64,000 bases of DNA from Apoderus coryli (Eukaryota; Arthropoda; Insecta; Coleoptera; Attelabidae), in the NCBI GenBank assembly GCA_911728435.2, contig OU452200.1, positions 34,053,715-34,117,714 on the forward strand, in the 5' to 3' direction. The notes below the pieces were generated by a model. It saw nothing but the letters and a program-made list of their open reading frames with translations, did not search any database and was not told the origin of the DNA. Positions 1-10,908 of this stretch are shown here, piece by piece. The translations under genes and the position numbers were made by a program. Position 1 is the stretch's first letter. Every line of letters begins with the position of its first letter.

Positions 1-629
1 TCAAGTAATTAATAATTTTATTTATATATCTTCGGCTATGTATATAAATATTAATTTTTAATAATACGTATCTACCTATACAGAGTGTCCAGAATAAAAT
101 GATGTACATTGGGATATTGGAAACCGTTGGAGATACAAAGTCGGATCTGCCGAAAAATACTTCAGGTCAATTTTATGTTAAATTGATACCGTGAAAAACA
201 AAAATGTGCATTTTCAAAAAATGATAATAATAATAACAGACTTTATTGCAAAAGCAAACGGCGAAGTTCACGCACAGCTTCCTCACTACACGGACATAAA
301 CATCATAACAAGAAGTGTAGATACTTATAGGTATAATAATTATACTAAACTTACAATAATAATTATCAAACAGTTATGAAATTATGCTAAATAACAATAA
401 TAATAAAAAATAAATCGACTATGCTATGTGGCATTAGTTGTAATTAAATATTTGGGAATTTTCGCGTAGGTCCGAGCAAGTTCAGGGTCTGGCTAGTGTA
501 TTCCGATCACTTCGAGATGGGTTAGCGACGCAACCGCGAGTCAGTTTGTGAAGGAAAGGCGAAGGACGCGAAACTGTCTATAGTCTGAAATAAAGTATTT
601 TGAGTTGACTTATTGTCTGATTTATTAGT

Positions 630-1835
630 ATGGAAAAGAAGAATGCAGAACGTTCAAAGATAAATGGAATTCTCAGTATTTTGTGATTGAGTCTAGTAAT
701 AAGGCGCTAAGTTTAAGTTGTAATGAAACCATAGCTGTTCTCAAAGAATAATACATTAAACGACAATATGAATCGAAACATCTTCAAAATTATTCCAAAT
801 GTACAGGAAGTTTGCGGATGGAAAAAATGGAAGATTTGAAGCGCGGACTTTGTTTACCAAAGCGAATAATGAACAAGAGTCTGCAACTCGCGCCAGCTTT
901 CGTGTGGTCTTTAAATCGGAAAATCTGGAAAACCATTCACCGATGGAGAAATGATAAAAGAATGCTGGATTGCAGTAGCCCAAGGAATATACCCCGAAGA
1001 GGTAAATTGATTTAAAAGTGCAAGACATCGAAGAAAATATATCATCTCAACTGTTGGATTTTCATAGTTTTTCTTCTAAACATATTTAGATAGGTACTTT
1101 TTAGTTTAACATTTTTTTATATTATTATCATTTTGTTAATAGCTGCAACAAATGTTGTATTTCCTTTGATGTTCTTGGTGATATTTGGTCGCCAAGTGTC
1201 TACCCCTAGCGCGCGGAACGCTGTCCGAATCAACATTCATAAAATCGCGGTTGAAAGAAAAAACAGCATATTTATTCTTATCACGCTTTATGTGTTATTT
1301 TCTCCGCAAAAAACCGATTATAACATTATTGACACGTTGTGTTGGCTGCAGAGGGTGTTACGGTGAAGAAACGATTCAACAGATAACATTTGAAGTAAGA
1401 GATGAGTGAACATTTCATCTTGAGTGGTTTTCTCTAGTCTTGGATGAGTCAACGGATGTGTCAGATACTGCTCAGGTGTTGATTTTTGTTCGCGGTGTAG
1501 ATAAAAGCCATGAAGTGTATGAAGAACTTCTTCATATTGATAATTTTCACGGCACGACAACTGAATAAATATTCTTAATTGAGTTGAAAATGCCATTAAC
1601 AAAAATAATAACCTTCAATGGAAAATCTTGAAATCTCTCACAACTGATGGAGGCAAAAACATGTGAGGTAAAAATAAAGAAGTGGTTGCACTTGTGTCAA
1701 AGGCTCTTGATTTTGACATTGAAACCCTGGCTACGGAAAGCCAAATGGAAATCATTGAGTTACAGTGCAGTGATATGATTAAGAACAAATATCAAAATTG
1801 ATCTTTGTTGGAATTTTATAAGACTCTTCTACTGG
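630..1835 (+). pseudogene. Decayed hAT transposase (GTF2IRD2/ZBED-like family)
   Basis: Frames must be switched several times, so this is a relic. An N-terminal part (about 640-850) reads like the zinc-finger region of the hAT transposases related to GTF2IRD2 and SCAND3, with FKDKWNSQYF, then ETIAVLKE and KRQYESKH. Around 950-1010 the string EMIKECWIAVAQGIYPEEVN matches the family's conserved segment. At 1425-1565 SLVLDESTDVSDTAQVLIFV marks the DDE core with its first acidic residues. At 1735-1832 ESQMEIIELQCSD and LLEFYKTLL match the family's C-terminal part. In-frame stops and frameshifts occur throughout, so it cannot encode a working enzyme. Confidence 0.75.
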
Positions 1836-2477
1836 TACAATTTGATAATTTGCATAAATTTGCTCATGCGGGTTTTCTGTTTTTGGTTCTACTTACTTGT
1901 GTGACAAAACGTTTTGTAAGACGAGCTACACAATACTAAATTAGCCGATGATCATCTTAAACCTCTTGTAATAATTGGTACAACTAAAATTGGTCCACAA
2001 CAATACAAACTATTGGCGGTGTAAAATTACAGAAATCTCATTACCATTTTTTTAGTTCATTATTTGTTAGTTATTAATATCCTTAATCTTAGATACTTTA
2101 GTTAAATTTTGTGCGGCATTATTTCTGTCGTTAAGTTTTACTTTGCGGGTAAATAAAACCGAGTGAGTAATTATCATTCTGTGTTTCCTTCTTCCACTTA
2201 TCACAGCAATAGCAACAACAATGACTCATTGAATGTCGCGGGCCTGATTGATTTCACTATAGTGCTATTTTCGAAAATATTCTCTTACCTATATGCTAAA
2301 AATTTGAGGAATTTAGCTTCTAGACTAATAATTATGAATATTGTGGTTTTTCGAAAATGTACATTTTTGTTTTTTACCCTGTATTTATATAACAGTATCG
2401 ATTTAACACAAAATTGACCTGAAATATTTTTGTGCATATAAAACGCCACTTTTTTTCCATTTAATAAACTTTGTATA

Positions 2478-3889
2478 TAGGGTGTTTCTATATTCGACCG
2501 ACAACGCTCCACCACAGAAAGCTCTCGCGAAATCATGTATTTAGATATAGGGACATATACCCTTAAAGGCTTAATTGTCTACTTACAAGGTCTCAAAGGT
2601 ACAAATTTAAAATTGAAAATTTGGCATAATTCAAAAACGCCTTGAAATATTTCTTTTAAATTTTTTTACTGATATGTTCTTTACAAAAGTCATATTTTGA
2701 CATAAACAATCTTTTTAAAAACTAACCAGTGGCATGCTATAGAAGTAAGTGACACTTTTTTTACCCTATTTTTTACGCCACTGGAATAAATAAATAAATA
2801 AATATAAATAATAAATAAATAGATCAATTAATTTTTTTTTTAAGTCCTTCCCCATTTTTTGCTTACAAAAGTAATAACTTTTTATGGGTATAAAGTGAAC
2901 AGTTTTGCAGGAATTTGTCTCTAAGTCTGCTAGTAAAGGTACACACAGTTGAAAGTAGGAACCTTTACTTGCAGGCTTTTGTTTAGAGACAAATTCCTGC
3001 AAAACTCTACACTTTTGGCGTATAAACAGTTATTACTTTTTTAAGTAGAAATGAACAGGCAATTTAATTTTTTTTATTCCAGTGGCGTAACAAATAAGGG
3101 GGGTAAAAAGTCTCACTAGTATCTCAGGCATTTGCAGACTTTAATTTAGAGGCATTCCTGCAAAACCATTCACTTTAGACCCATAAAAAGTTATTAAAAA
3201 ATTGAACAGGGAATTAAAAAAAAATAAAAAGATATATTTATTCCAGTGGCGTAAAAAATAGAGGGACAAAAAGTGACACTAACCCTATACGGGTACATAC
3301 CACTGGTTAATTTTTTGAAAATATTGTTTATATCAAAATATGACTCTTTTAAACATATCGGTCACGAAATTTAAAAAAAAAAATTTAATGGCGTTTTTAT
3401 AACAAATTTTCTAAATTTATGTAATGTTACACAGTATGTCACGCACTTGCAGACTTTAGTTTAGAGGCAAATTCCTGCAAAACTGATCATTTTAGACGCA
3501 TAAAAAGTTATTACGTTTTTAAGCAAAAATGAACAGGTAATTTAAATAAAAAATAAAAAAATCTATTTATTCCAGTGGCGTAAAAAATAGAGGCATAAAA
3601 AGTGTCACTCACATCTATAGCATGCCATTGGTTAATTTTTAAAAAAGCTTGTTGATGTCAAAATATGACTTTTTTACAGAAAATATCAGTGATGAAATTT
3701 AAAAAAATATTTAAAGGCGGCTTTAAATTATGGCAAATTTTCGATTTTAAATTTGAACCTTTGATACCCTGTAACTAGACAACTAATCCCTTTAAGGGTA
3801 TATGTCCCTAAATCAAAATCCATGAATTAGCGAGAGCTTTCTGTGGTAGAGCCATATATATGTTGTCGGTCGAATATAGAAACACCCTG
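2478..3889. mobile_element. Non-autonomous element with ~200-bp TIRs, inserted in the 81-3935 element
   Basis: About 200 bp at the left end (starting TAGGGTGTTTCTATATTCGA) pairs with the right end finishing at 3889 (reverse complement CAGGGTGTTTCTATATTCGA). TA lies at both sides. The arms share the segments GACATATACCCTTAAAG and AGCTCTCGC. No ORF encodes a transposase. The central kilobase is made of repeated units. A truncated relative is at 28591-28920. Confidence 0.75.
2700..3690. repeat. Imperfect internal repeat units (~250 bp) in direct and inverted order
   Basis: The phrases TTCCAGTGGCGTAAAAAATA, ATTCCTGCAAAACT, CATAAAAAGTTATTA and CCAGTGGCATGC/GCATGCCATTGG recur three or four times across this stretch in both orientations. 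The units are 200-270 bp and diverged. They make up almost all of the interior of the 2478-3889 element. Confidence 0.7.
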
Positions 3890-3935
3890 TATATCCAAGT
3901 ATCCCCATGTACATCATTTTGTACTGGACACCCTG

Positions 3936-5060
3936 TATTTACTATAATAATAAAAGCAAAGTAGTTATTCATAAAAGGCATTGGATAATTTGTTTTATAC
4001 GCATAGAAAATAATTTACGATTAATAATTATATTTACAGAATATAGGTAGAGTTGTATGCAGTGCATGTAATTCAAATGTTACGCAATTACTATTTATAT
4101 TCTAAATATTACACACAAGTGTCATCGTTGATGAAAAATCTACTTTAACCAAAGTTTACCTAAGACACTAGTCAATTTGGCTCACTTCTTGAAATGATCG
4201 AAAACACAAGAAATGTTTGCTCTATGCTGCAATATTTTTAGCTCTCCATACCGATACACACATATTGCATAGACCAGGAAAGACCAGTAATGTATACCCT
4301 GTATAGAATGTTCCATTTAAAATAAACAAGGCGACCCTACTTCCGGTATTACCTACTAATGATTTCACATTCTTCTTGAATGGATTTTAGTAGTAATCTA
4401 AAGTGATATTTTTGTTAAATTATTTTTGTGTCGTTTAATTACGTTTAGTTTATGTAAGTAATAAACTTTCATTTAATTTTTTAATGGTAGAAAACCGTGC
4501 TATTTCTGTTATGGCCAACCAAACTAATTATTCATAATAAGAATCGTGCAATACCAACGACATTGCCGAAAAATGTTAAATAGACAATATTTCGAAAAGT
4601 TTTACACCTATTACAAAGTCGCCATTATTTTGAATGCTAACTACAATAAATGATAAGAAATTACAAAATATGTTGAAAATAAAATATTATATTTTATTGT
4701 AGACATCAGCTATTTTTTACGGACACCTATGGTACATAAATTATAGGTTATTTGTCAAACCATACATTAGATGGCAGAATTACACCGAGGAAGAAGAAGA
4801 AGAGAAGAAGATGGCAGAATTAATATTTTGGTGTGTATATTGTATATTTATGGCAACTTGAAACTCAAAGAATAGTATATTGTCTACTTAGTTAGAAACG
4901 GGACACTTTCCCGGACGATTATGGAGTTTGATGAGCGAGACGCCAGCCGAGGCCAGCAACCATTGCAGCCCGGGATTGTGCTTTTTCTACGAAGTGCACA
5001 TTAAAATGATAATCCAGTTTTTCTGTCCTCGAATTATTAATTTGAATTACTTTTTATCTT
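3936..5060. other. Gene-free stretch with small repeat relics
   Basis: No coding signal seen. A degenerate TIR-element end lies near 4290-4360 (CTGTATAGAATGTTCCATTT followed by CTACTTCCGGTATTACC), related to the CTTCCGG family described elsewhere in the window. At 4769-4820 the 14-mer AGATGGCAGAATTA occurs twice, on either side of a short GAA-rich tract. Confidence 0.5.
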
Positions 5061-5167
5061 AGGTTGTGGGACTCATGTAAGTAAAACTCTAAATTATCAA
5101 AAATGCGACGTTTCGCAGGCTATAGGTTATGCTGCTTTATCAATCACTAAAAACACAATTCAATTCA

Positions 5168-7235
5168 ATACAATAATAATAATAATAAAGCATTTATTGC
5201 CCAACAGTTTCCCAATTATAGGACAATACATACAAAATCAATAACTATTAAATTAAATAAATACACAAAGAAACTTACAATACACACGTTTACACTATAC
5301 CTAACACTATAACTAACATTTTAAGGTTATATTCTGACGTTATAAAAATGTCACATCTACCAGAAATCGAATCAAAATTATTGCACATAATATGTACAGG
5401 CGATCTCAATAACACATTAGTTCTAGCTCTGTCTAAATAAAATTTCGCATTTGATCTAGTATTCAATCTAGGAACTAAAAAATTTATACTCGATAACAAG
5501 GAAGAACAGTCTATCTTATCTCGCAATAATTTATATAACATTACTAATGAACACTGAATTCTTCTATATTCCAAGCTCTGCGTATTAAAACGAGACAGCA
5601 ACAAGCAATGATCGATTCCTCTAACAGGATAAACCCCATCTGTTTTAAAAACTAGATACTTTAGAAACCGGCGTTGTATTTTTTCGATCTCCAACTTGTG
5701 AGCATTATACTGAGGATACCAGACAATAGACGAGTACTCTAGTTTCGATCTGACATATGTGTTAAACAGAGTAATGAGCACAGAAACACTATCAAAGCCT
5801 CTACAGTTACGCATTATGAAGCCATACATACGTGACGCCTCAGATATCACTCTATTGATGTGGTCCAGGAATAAAAATTTGTGATCGAATGTGACACCTA
5901 AATCCGTGAACGCATGACATCGCTCAAGCTGAATTTCGGAAATGGTGTACGGATAGTCAATAAGCGTAGCCCTTCGCGTGAAACTAAGGCATTTGAATTT
6001 TTGAATATTGAGAGTCAATCTATTATGGTCACACCATGTTTGAAGAGCACATAAATCACTCTGCAATCCAATGCAATCCGTTATTGTGTCCACGGAAGCA
6101 AAGATTTTCAGGTCGTCCGCAAAAAACAACCTGCGTTCCAACAGACATTGATCCAGGTCATTGATAAATAGATTAAATAATAATGGACCCAAATTAGAGC
6201 CCTGCGGAACCCCTGAGGTCGCAGAATAAATATTAGGTTTAAACCCGTTGTAAAATACATATTGCTTACGGTTTTGTAAATAAGAGTCACACAAAGCTAT
6301 CAAGTTCGACTGAAACCCAAACACATGCAGCTTACTCAGCAAGACACCGTGGTCCAGGGTATCGAAAGCTTTTGCAAAGTCGGTGTATACAACATCAAGT
6401 TGACCTCCACGGTCCAGAGTTTCAGAGATATAGTGAGAAATGATTGACAGATTAGTGACCGTAGATCTCCCACACATAAAGCCATGCTGGTTGACCGAAA
6501 TCAAACGCCTAACTTCCGTGTAAATCCGTTCATACAAGATAGATTCAAACAGCTTAGAAAAGTTAGATAATAAGGAAATAGGACGATAGTTATTTATATG
6601 AGACCTGTCGCCAGACTTAAAGATTGGGACAATTTTAGATTCCTTCCATAGATCCGGGTAAGTGTTTGTTTTTAGAATTAGGTCGAAAATTGACTTCAGA
6701 GGAGTAGCCAACACGGAAATGCAATCTTTGACAAAGAATGAAGGAACATTATCAGAACCCGAGGTAAATTTGTTCTTAAGGCGTTTGGATGCTGAGAATG
6801 TGTCAGATAATTCAATTTGACCAACGTGGAAAACATTGGTACTGACAGAGCCACTCGGCGCACAGTATTGAGATGAATCAAGAAAGACGCTGTGAAAGAA
6901 AGTAGCGAAGGAGTTAACAATAGCCTGAGGATCACATTCAGACTCACCGTCCCACCACATAGTGTTTGGGATACGGCAAGTTCCAGACTTGTTATGAAAA
7001 TATGACCAAAAACTCTGAGGATCGTTCCTAAGAGAATTCTGTACATTAGAGACATAGTTACCAAATGCAGTCTTCTGTTCTTCCTTGCACAAGCGCCTCA
7101 TATTTTTAAACTGAATCAAAAAATTTATGTTGTTTGTACTCCTATATTTTTTATGCAAATATTCCTTAAATTTTATATTTTTAATTAAGCTACCGGTAAA
7201 CCAAAATGGAAAACGAAAGAATACTTACTTTTTAA
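5168..7235 (-). mobile_element. 5'-truncated LINE (jockey/CR1-like non-LTR retrotransposon)
   Basis: A single intact ORF (7158 to 5290, minus strand, 622 codons) encodes the reverse transcriptase and the C-terminal thumb region. There is no endonuclease domain, so the copy is truncated at its 5' end. The 3' end on the minus strand carries AATAAA and a (TTA)n tail near 5170-5200, as in several other LINE copies here. It interrupts the inverted PLE arm, so it is younger than that PLE. Confidence 0.85.
5290..7158 (-). CDS. LINE reverse transcriptase ORF, N-terminally truncated
   Basis: Reverse transcriptase for target-primed copying of LINE RNA. RT motifs appear in order: FRPISL-type block (NNYRPISLLSNFSKLFE), motif A (VVYTDFAKAFDTLDHG), motif B (SGVPQGSNLGPLLFNLFIND), motif C with the catalytic aspartates (FFADDLKIF), then YTRRATLIDY and the RSKLEYSSIVWYP thumb motif. 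The frame is open over the whole 622 codons, unusual among the LINE relics here and consistent with a recent insertion. The family's N-terminal apurinic endonuclease is missing. The first methionine is only the first one in the truncated frame. Clade assignment between jockey and CR1 is by eye. Confidence 0.85.
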   Translation of the reverse strand: MHKKYRSTNNINFLIQFKNMRRLCKEEQKTAFGNYVSNVQNSLRNDPQSFWSYFHNKSGTCRIPNTMWWDGESECDPQAIVNSFATFFHSVFLDSSQYCAPSGSVSTNVFHVGQIELSDTFSASKRLKNKFTSGSDNVPSFFVKDCISVLATPLKSIFDLILKTNTYPDLWKESKIVPIFKSGDRSHINNYRPISLLSNFSKLFESILYERIYTEVRRLISVNQHGFMCGRSTVTNLSIISHYISETLDRGGQLDVVYTDFAKAFDTLDHGVLLSKLHVFGFQSNLIALCDSYLQNRKQYVFYNGFKPNIYSATSGVPQGSNLGPLLFNLFINDLDQCLLERRLFFADDLKIFASVDTITDCIGLQSDLCALQTWCDHNRLTLNIQKFKCLSFTRRATLIDYPYTISEIQLERCHAFTDLGVTFDHKFLFLDHINRVISEASRMYGFIMRNCRGFDSVSVLITLFNTYVRSKLEYSSIVWYPQYNAHKLEIEKIQRRFLKYLVFKTDGVYPVRGIDHCLLLSRFNTQSLEYRRIQCSLVMLYKLLRDKIDCSSLLSSINFLVPRLNTRSNAKFYLDRARTNVLLRSPVHIMCNNFDSISGRCDIFITSEYNLKMLVIVLGIV

Positions 7236-7684
7236 AAAACAACCAGAGATTTATAATATGAAATACATTATATAAGCAAGACAACATTACACTTAATAAT
7301 TAAACATTAAAAATTTGTTCCTCTTTCTTCATTTCCTCCATTAAAGTAAATAAATATAAATATGTGAATATATACACATATATTCAGTTGTCGATGTCGT
7401 TAAAATAATGGACTCAATAGAAATACATAGGTATACAGTTATCAGATGTAGGTGTTTTAAAAACGAACAATTTTTCAATAAAAGTGAAGTATCTATGAAA
7501 TTGTCTTTTATACACAGAAACACAAATAAAAAAAAAACTCAAACATAAAATTACCAAACAAATATTAAAATTTATAAAAATATTCGTTCCATCGTTGTAA
7601 ATATGAATTAGATTTGAATATATGCTACTTAGTCCTTGTGTGTCAGATCGATTTTAATAGTTATCAGCGAGCCTTAAATTCACT

Positions 7685-8975
7685 ATCAAAAAAGAATCGA
7701 CCAACACCATTTCTTTCTTGGATGTATTGATAAGTAGAAATTAATATGGAATACTTAGGTACTACTAATTGGTACAGGAAAGCCACTAATTCAGATATAA
7801 TAATAAATTACTTCTCTGATCACCCCACAAAACAGAAGATTGCTACGGTTCATGCGTTACTGTATCGATCTTGCAGATTAGGCGACCCAATATAATACAA
7901 TGATAATTTGACAATAATTAAGAACTTATTAAAACAGAACAGTTATCCCAAGTCTTTTGTAATCCATTGCGTTAATTCCTTCTCAAAAAAATAATTACAA
8001 CCAAAACCTAGTAATAACCAGTAATTTAGATACTTTAAGTTTCCTTTCATACGAGGCTTGTCAGCAAAGGTTGAAAAAACACTAATGTTGGATTAGCTTT
8101 TCTAAATAAGAAGACAGTAGGCAACTCATTATTTACAAACATCAAAGATGACACCCCTTAAGAAAACAATCAAATCTATGAATGTAAAAAATCTTATATA
8201 GGCCAAACTAAACAGCATCTACGGAAAAGAGTTGACCAACATGAGCAGGATAGTAGAAACATCAATATGGTAAAATCTGAAAAAAACACATCACCCAACA
8301 CCACTTCGATACAGGGCATAATTTTAAATAAAAAATGTATAAAAAAATAAATATCCTGGGAATGATTCTCAGTAATATGAACGATACTGTCAACCTTCCA
8401 TCTGACACACAGGGACTAAGTAGCATATATTCAAATCTAATTCATATTTACAAATATGGAAGCAAAGAATAACTACATATTAATCTTTGACGGAAGGAAG
8501 TAATATTGTGAAGTTTTGATTGATTTTAATATTTGTGTTGTAATTTTATGTTTGAGTTTTTTTTATTTGTGTTTCTGTGTATTATAAACAATTTCATAGA
8601 TACTTCACTTTTTGTTGAAAAGTTTTTCGTTTTTAAAACACCTATACATCTGATAACTGTACTTATGTATTTCTATTTAGCATCGACAACTGAATATGTT
8701 TAAATATTCATATATTTATATTTATTTTATCCGAGGACAAGAGGAAAGAGGAAAAAAAAATAATTTTCAATTAAGTGTAATGTTGTCTTGCTTATAATAG
8801 GTAATGTATTTCATATTATAAATCTTTAGTTGTTTTTTAAATCGTAAGATTTGGATTGATGATTTGTATTATTTCATTATTTTATTGAATTGTGGTTTGA
8901 CTGCTTGATAAAGCAGCAATACAGCCAGCGAAACGTCGTATTTTTGAGAATTTAGAGTTTTACGACCCAAGATAC
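7685..8975 (+). mobile_element. Penelope-like element body, decayed, with 3' pLTR
   Basis: Sequence from about 7690 encodes, with frameshifts, the C-terminal RT part of a PLE: TISFLDVLISRN, then WYRKATNSDIIINYFSDHP. At 8190-8330 IGQTKQHLRKRVDQHEQ and a nearby HHFDTGHNF mark the GIY-YIG endonuclease domain. Downstream, 8395-8975 is the 3' terminal region that is repeated in inverted form at 5060-7660. It ends with a hammerhead-like motif around 8904-8936. In-frame stops make it non-coding. Confidence 0.75.
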
Positions 8976-9691
8976 AGAAAGTAATTAAAATTAATATGTT
9001 GATTTTAAACTTTCTACATTTAAATAATCAGGAAAGAGCTTCTTTTTATAAATATTTTCAAGGATATAGCGGAAATGGATGTGAACTTCCTTATTTTAAA
9101 TATATAAATTTTACGAAGAACTATTCGAAAATTTAATGAGAGGCATCTATATTGAAATTAAATAATTTTAAAATGTACAGGGTGTTCCATTTGAAAAAAA
9201 TGACTTATGTCTATTTTTAATAGAAGATAATACTATAATACATTTCGACCACCCTTATGGTTCAACTGGTCAAGAGAAATAACTTTGCTAAGATGTTCTA
9301 AATTGCAAGATACTATCTATAAAGAAATAACGATTTTCCTTTCGGAAAACCTGTTTTGAGCCAAAAAAATCGAAATAAATTATTTTTTTTTTGAAACAGT
9401 TGAAAATAGGTATAGGGAAAAATTAAGAGAAAATACTTATAATTGAACACGGAATCTAAAAATATAATAATATACAGGGTTATTCACGCCATACGACACG
9501 GAATAGTGTCGCTAAACTGTTTAATTTCCTAAAAGTTTTATTCATGGGTTCGATAAAAATGATTTATGGCACTTTAAAAATATTGTGAATCTATACAGGA
9601 TTTTTATTTCTTTTTCTTTCTTGGGGTTAAGGTTCTTCTAAGCAAAAATTTTTTTTTTCTCTTGAAATATGTTTATTTCAATGTCACCCAC

Positions 9692-9723
9692 GTACAACGT
9701 TTCGGCTCATTAGCCTTCCTCAG
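9692..9723 (-). ncRNA. Hammerhead-ribozyme-like motif (PLE 3' end)
   Basis: On the minus strand: CTGAGGA, one extra A, a stem GGCT/AGCC with a 4-nt loop, then GAAAC-GTT-GT. It matches the hammerhead core (CUGANGA, GAAA, short stem III) except for one additional base before stem II. It lies downstream of the PLE GIY-YIG ORF in the same orientation, where PLE hammerheads are known to sit. Activity is not shown. Confidence 0.5.
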
Positions 9724-10212
9724 GTACATCTCTTTCTAAAAAAAAAATTCTTTTTTTGTTTTTTGTAAACAGAATTAAAACTAACAAGTAAGTGGTACAT
9801 GTACACTACACCACAACAACATTCAGTGTAAATAGGTAATATATAAAACACATACACAATTACATATAATACTTATTCTTAAATTATTTTCTATTTTGAA
9901 ATTTTTTTTGTTTTTACCTTACCAACATCGCATGGTTCTGTGGAATATACCACTTTTAGTGGGTATTTTGTTTGAATTAAAATTTTTGTTCATTGATGGG
10001 TATACACACATAGGTATCAGTTGGAGTTTTTTTTTTTTTTCCTTTTATATATTTTTTATTTTACCACTTTATCAGCCAACTACCACATCGTTTACGAGGG
10101 ATGTATTAGAAGTTTTTTTTTTTTGTTTTATGGATAGTGATGTTTTTTACTTATTAAATTAGAGGACATACATTTACATTTTTTATTAGTTGTTGATTGC
10201 CAGTGTGCCATG

Positions 10213-10908
10213 TTATATGATATTATTATAAATTTGGCTAAGAAATTGTATGTCTGTTCTATCATTAATGCTGTTCATGTTTTTTTTTATGTGAATCATC
10301 TCCAATATTTCTCTTTTTCGTCTGTCATGTTCTTTTGTTAGTATTGTGGTACTGTCAAAGTCAAATTGATGGTTGTGTGATTGGGAATGTTTCTTCAGTG
10401 CTGTTTGTCCTGAGTTAGGGTTTTTGTGATTAGCCAACCTTTTTTCTAAGTATTGTTTTGTTTGTCCGATGTATGTAGCATTACAGTCTTTGCATGGTAT
10501 GTTGTATACTACATGGGTATTCTTCAATATTGGTGTTTTAGATTTCAGCTTTGTGTATATTGAAGTCTTCAATGTATTTGTGTTTTTGTGACAGACTGTT
10601 ATGTTATGTTTTTTTAATTTATTGCTGAGATTTTCTGATAGACCATGTATATACGGTAGTGAAGCATACTTTTTGGCTGTGTTAGTTTTATTATGGTTGG
10701 TGATATTGTCATTGTAGAATTTGTGAATGCGTTTTTTGACTATTTTTTCTACAAGTTGTTTTGGGTAGTTGTTCTTATATAATGCAGACTTGGCTTTGTT
10801 TAGTGTTTCTGTTCTATACTCAGGATCGGTAAGTTGACAGGATGTCCCAAATATAAGAAATGAATCATAGTTTTGTTTTTTTAATTGAATATGTTGTGTA
10901 CACCTCAC
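10213..10908 (-). CDS. Penelope GIY-YIG endonuclease fragment
   Basis: 231-codon ORF, the C-terminal third of a PLE polyprotein. The GIY-YIG nuclease reads VVYNIPCKDCNATYIGQTKQ (about residues 133-152), with the catalytic arginine in KRLANHK and the family's histidine-rich SHNHQFDFD motif. The nuclease nicks target DNA to prime reverse transcription. The upstream part is the PLE linker rich in Lys and Asn. No RT motifs remain, so this is a 5'-truncated copy even though the frame is open. Confidence 0.8.
   Translation of the reverse strand: MRCTQHIQLKKQNYDSFLIFGTSCQLTDPEYRTETLNKAKSALYKNNYPKQLVEKIVKKRIHKFYNDNITNHNKTNTAKKYASLPYIHGLSENLSNKLKKHNITVCHKNTNTLKTSIYTKLKSKTPILKNTHVVYNIPCKDCNATYIGQTKQYLEKRLANHKNPNSGQTALKKHSQSHNHQFDFDSTTILTKEHDRRKREILEMIHIKKNMNSINDRTDIQFLSQIYNNII

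Larger units (their letters stand above)
81..3935. mobile_element. TIR transposon with nested insertions
   Basis: The left end starts CAGAGTGTCCAGAATAAAAT at 81. The reverse complement of the right end, finishing at 3935, starts CAGGGTGTCCAGTACAAAAT. Both are flanked by TA (79-80 and 3936-3937), as in Tc1/mariner-type transposition. The inverted repeat continues inward: 160-230 pairs with about 2330-2430, so the right arm is split by the second TIR element at 2478-3889. The interior carries a decayed hAT transposase that does not belong to this TIR type. The element therefore acted as a landing site at least twice. No transposase of its own was recognised. Confidence 0.7.
5060..7660 (-). mobile_element. 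Inverted Penelope-like (PLE) arm, split by a LINE
   Basis: Sequence at 5060-5167 and 7236-7660 is the reverse complement of the 3' part of the PLE at 8395-8975: for example GACAACATTACACTTAA at 7280 pairs with TTAAGTGTAATGTTGTC at 8770, and the GCGACGTTTCGC motif at 5105 pairs with GCGAAACGTCG at 8929. The left arm is about 2 kb longer than the right because a LINE (5168-7235) sits in it. An inverted, 5'-truncated copy beside a PLE body is a known arrangement of Penelope elements. Confidence 0.75.

Noticed and set aside
756..1028. 90-codon minus-strand ORF
   Set aside because: Antisense to the hAT transposase relic, no family resemblance of its own.
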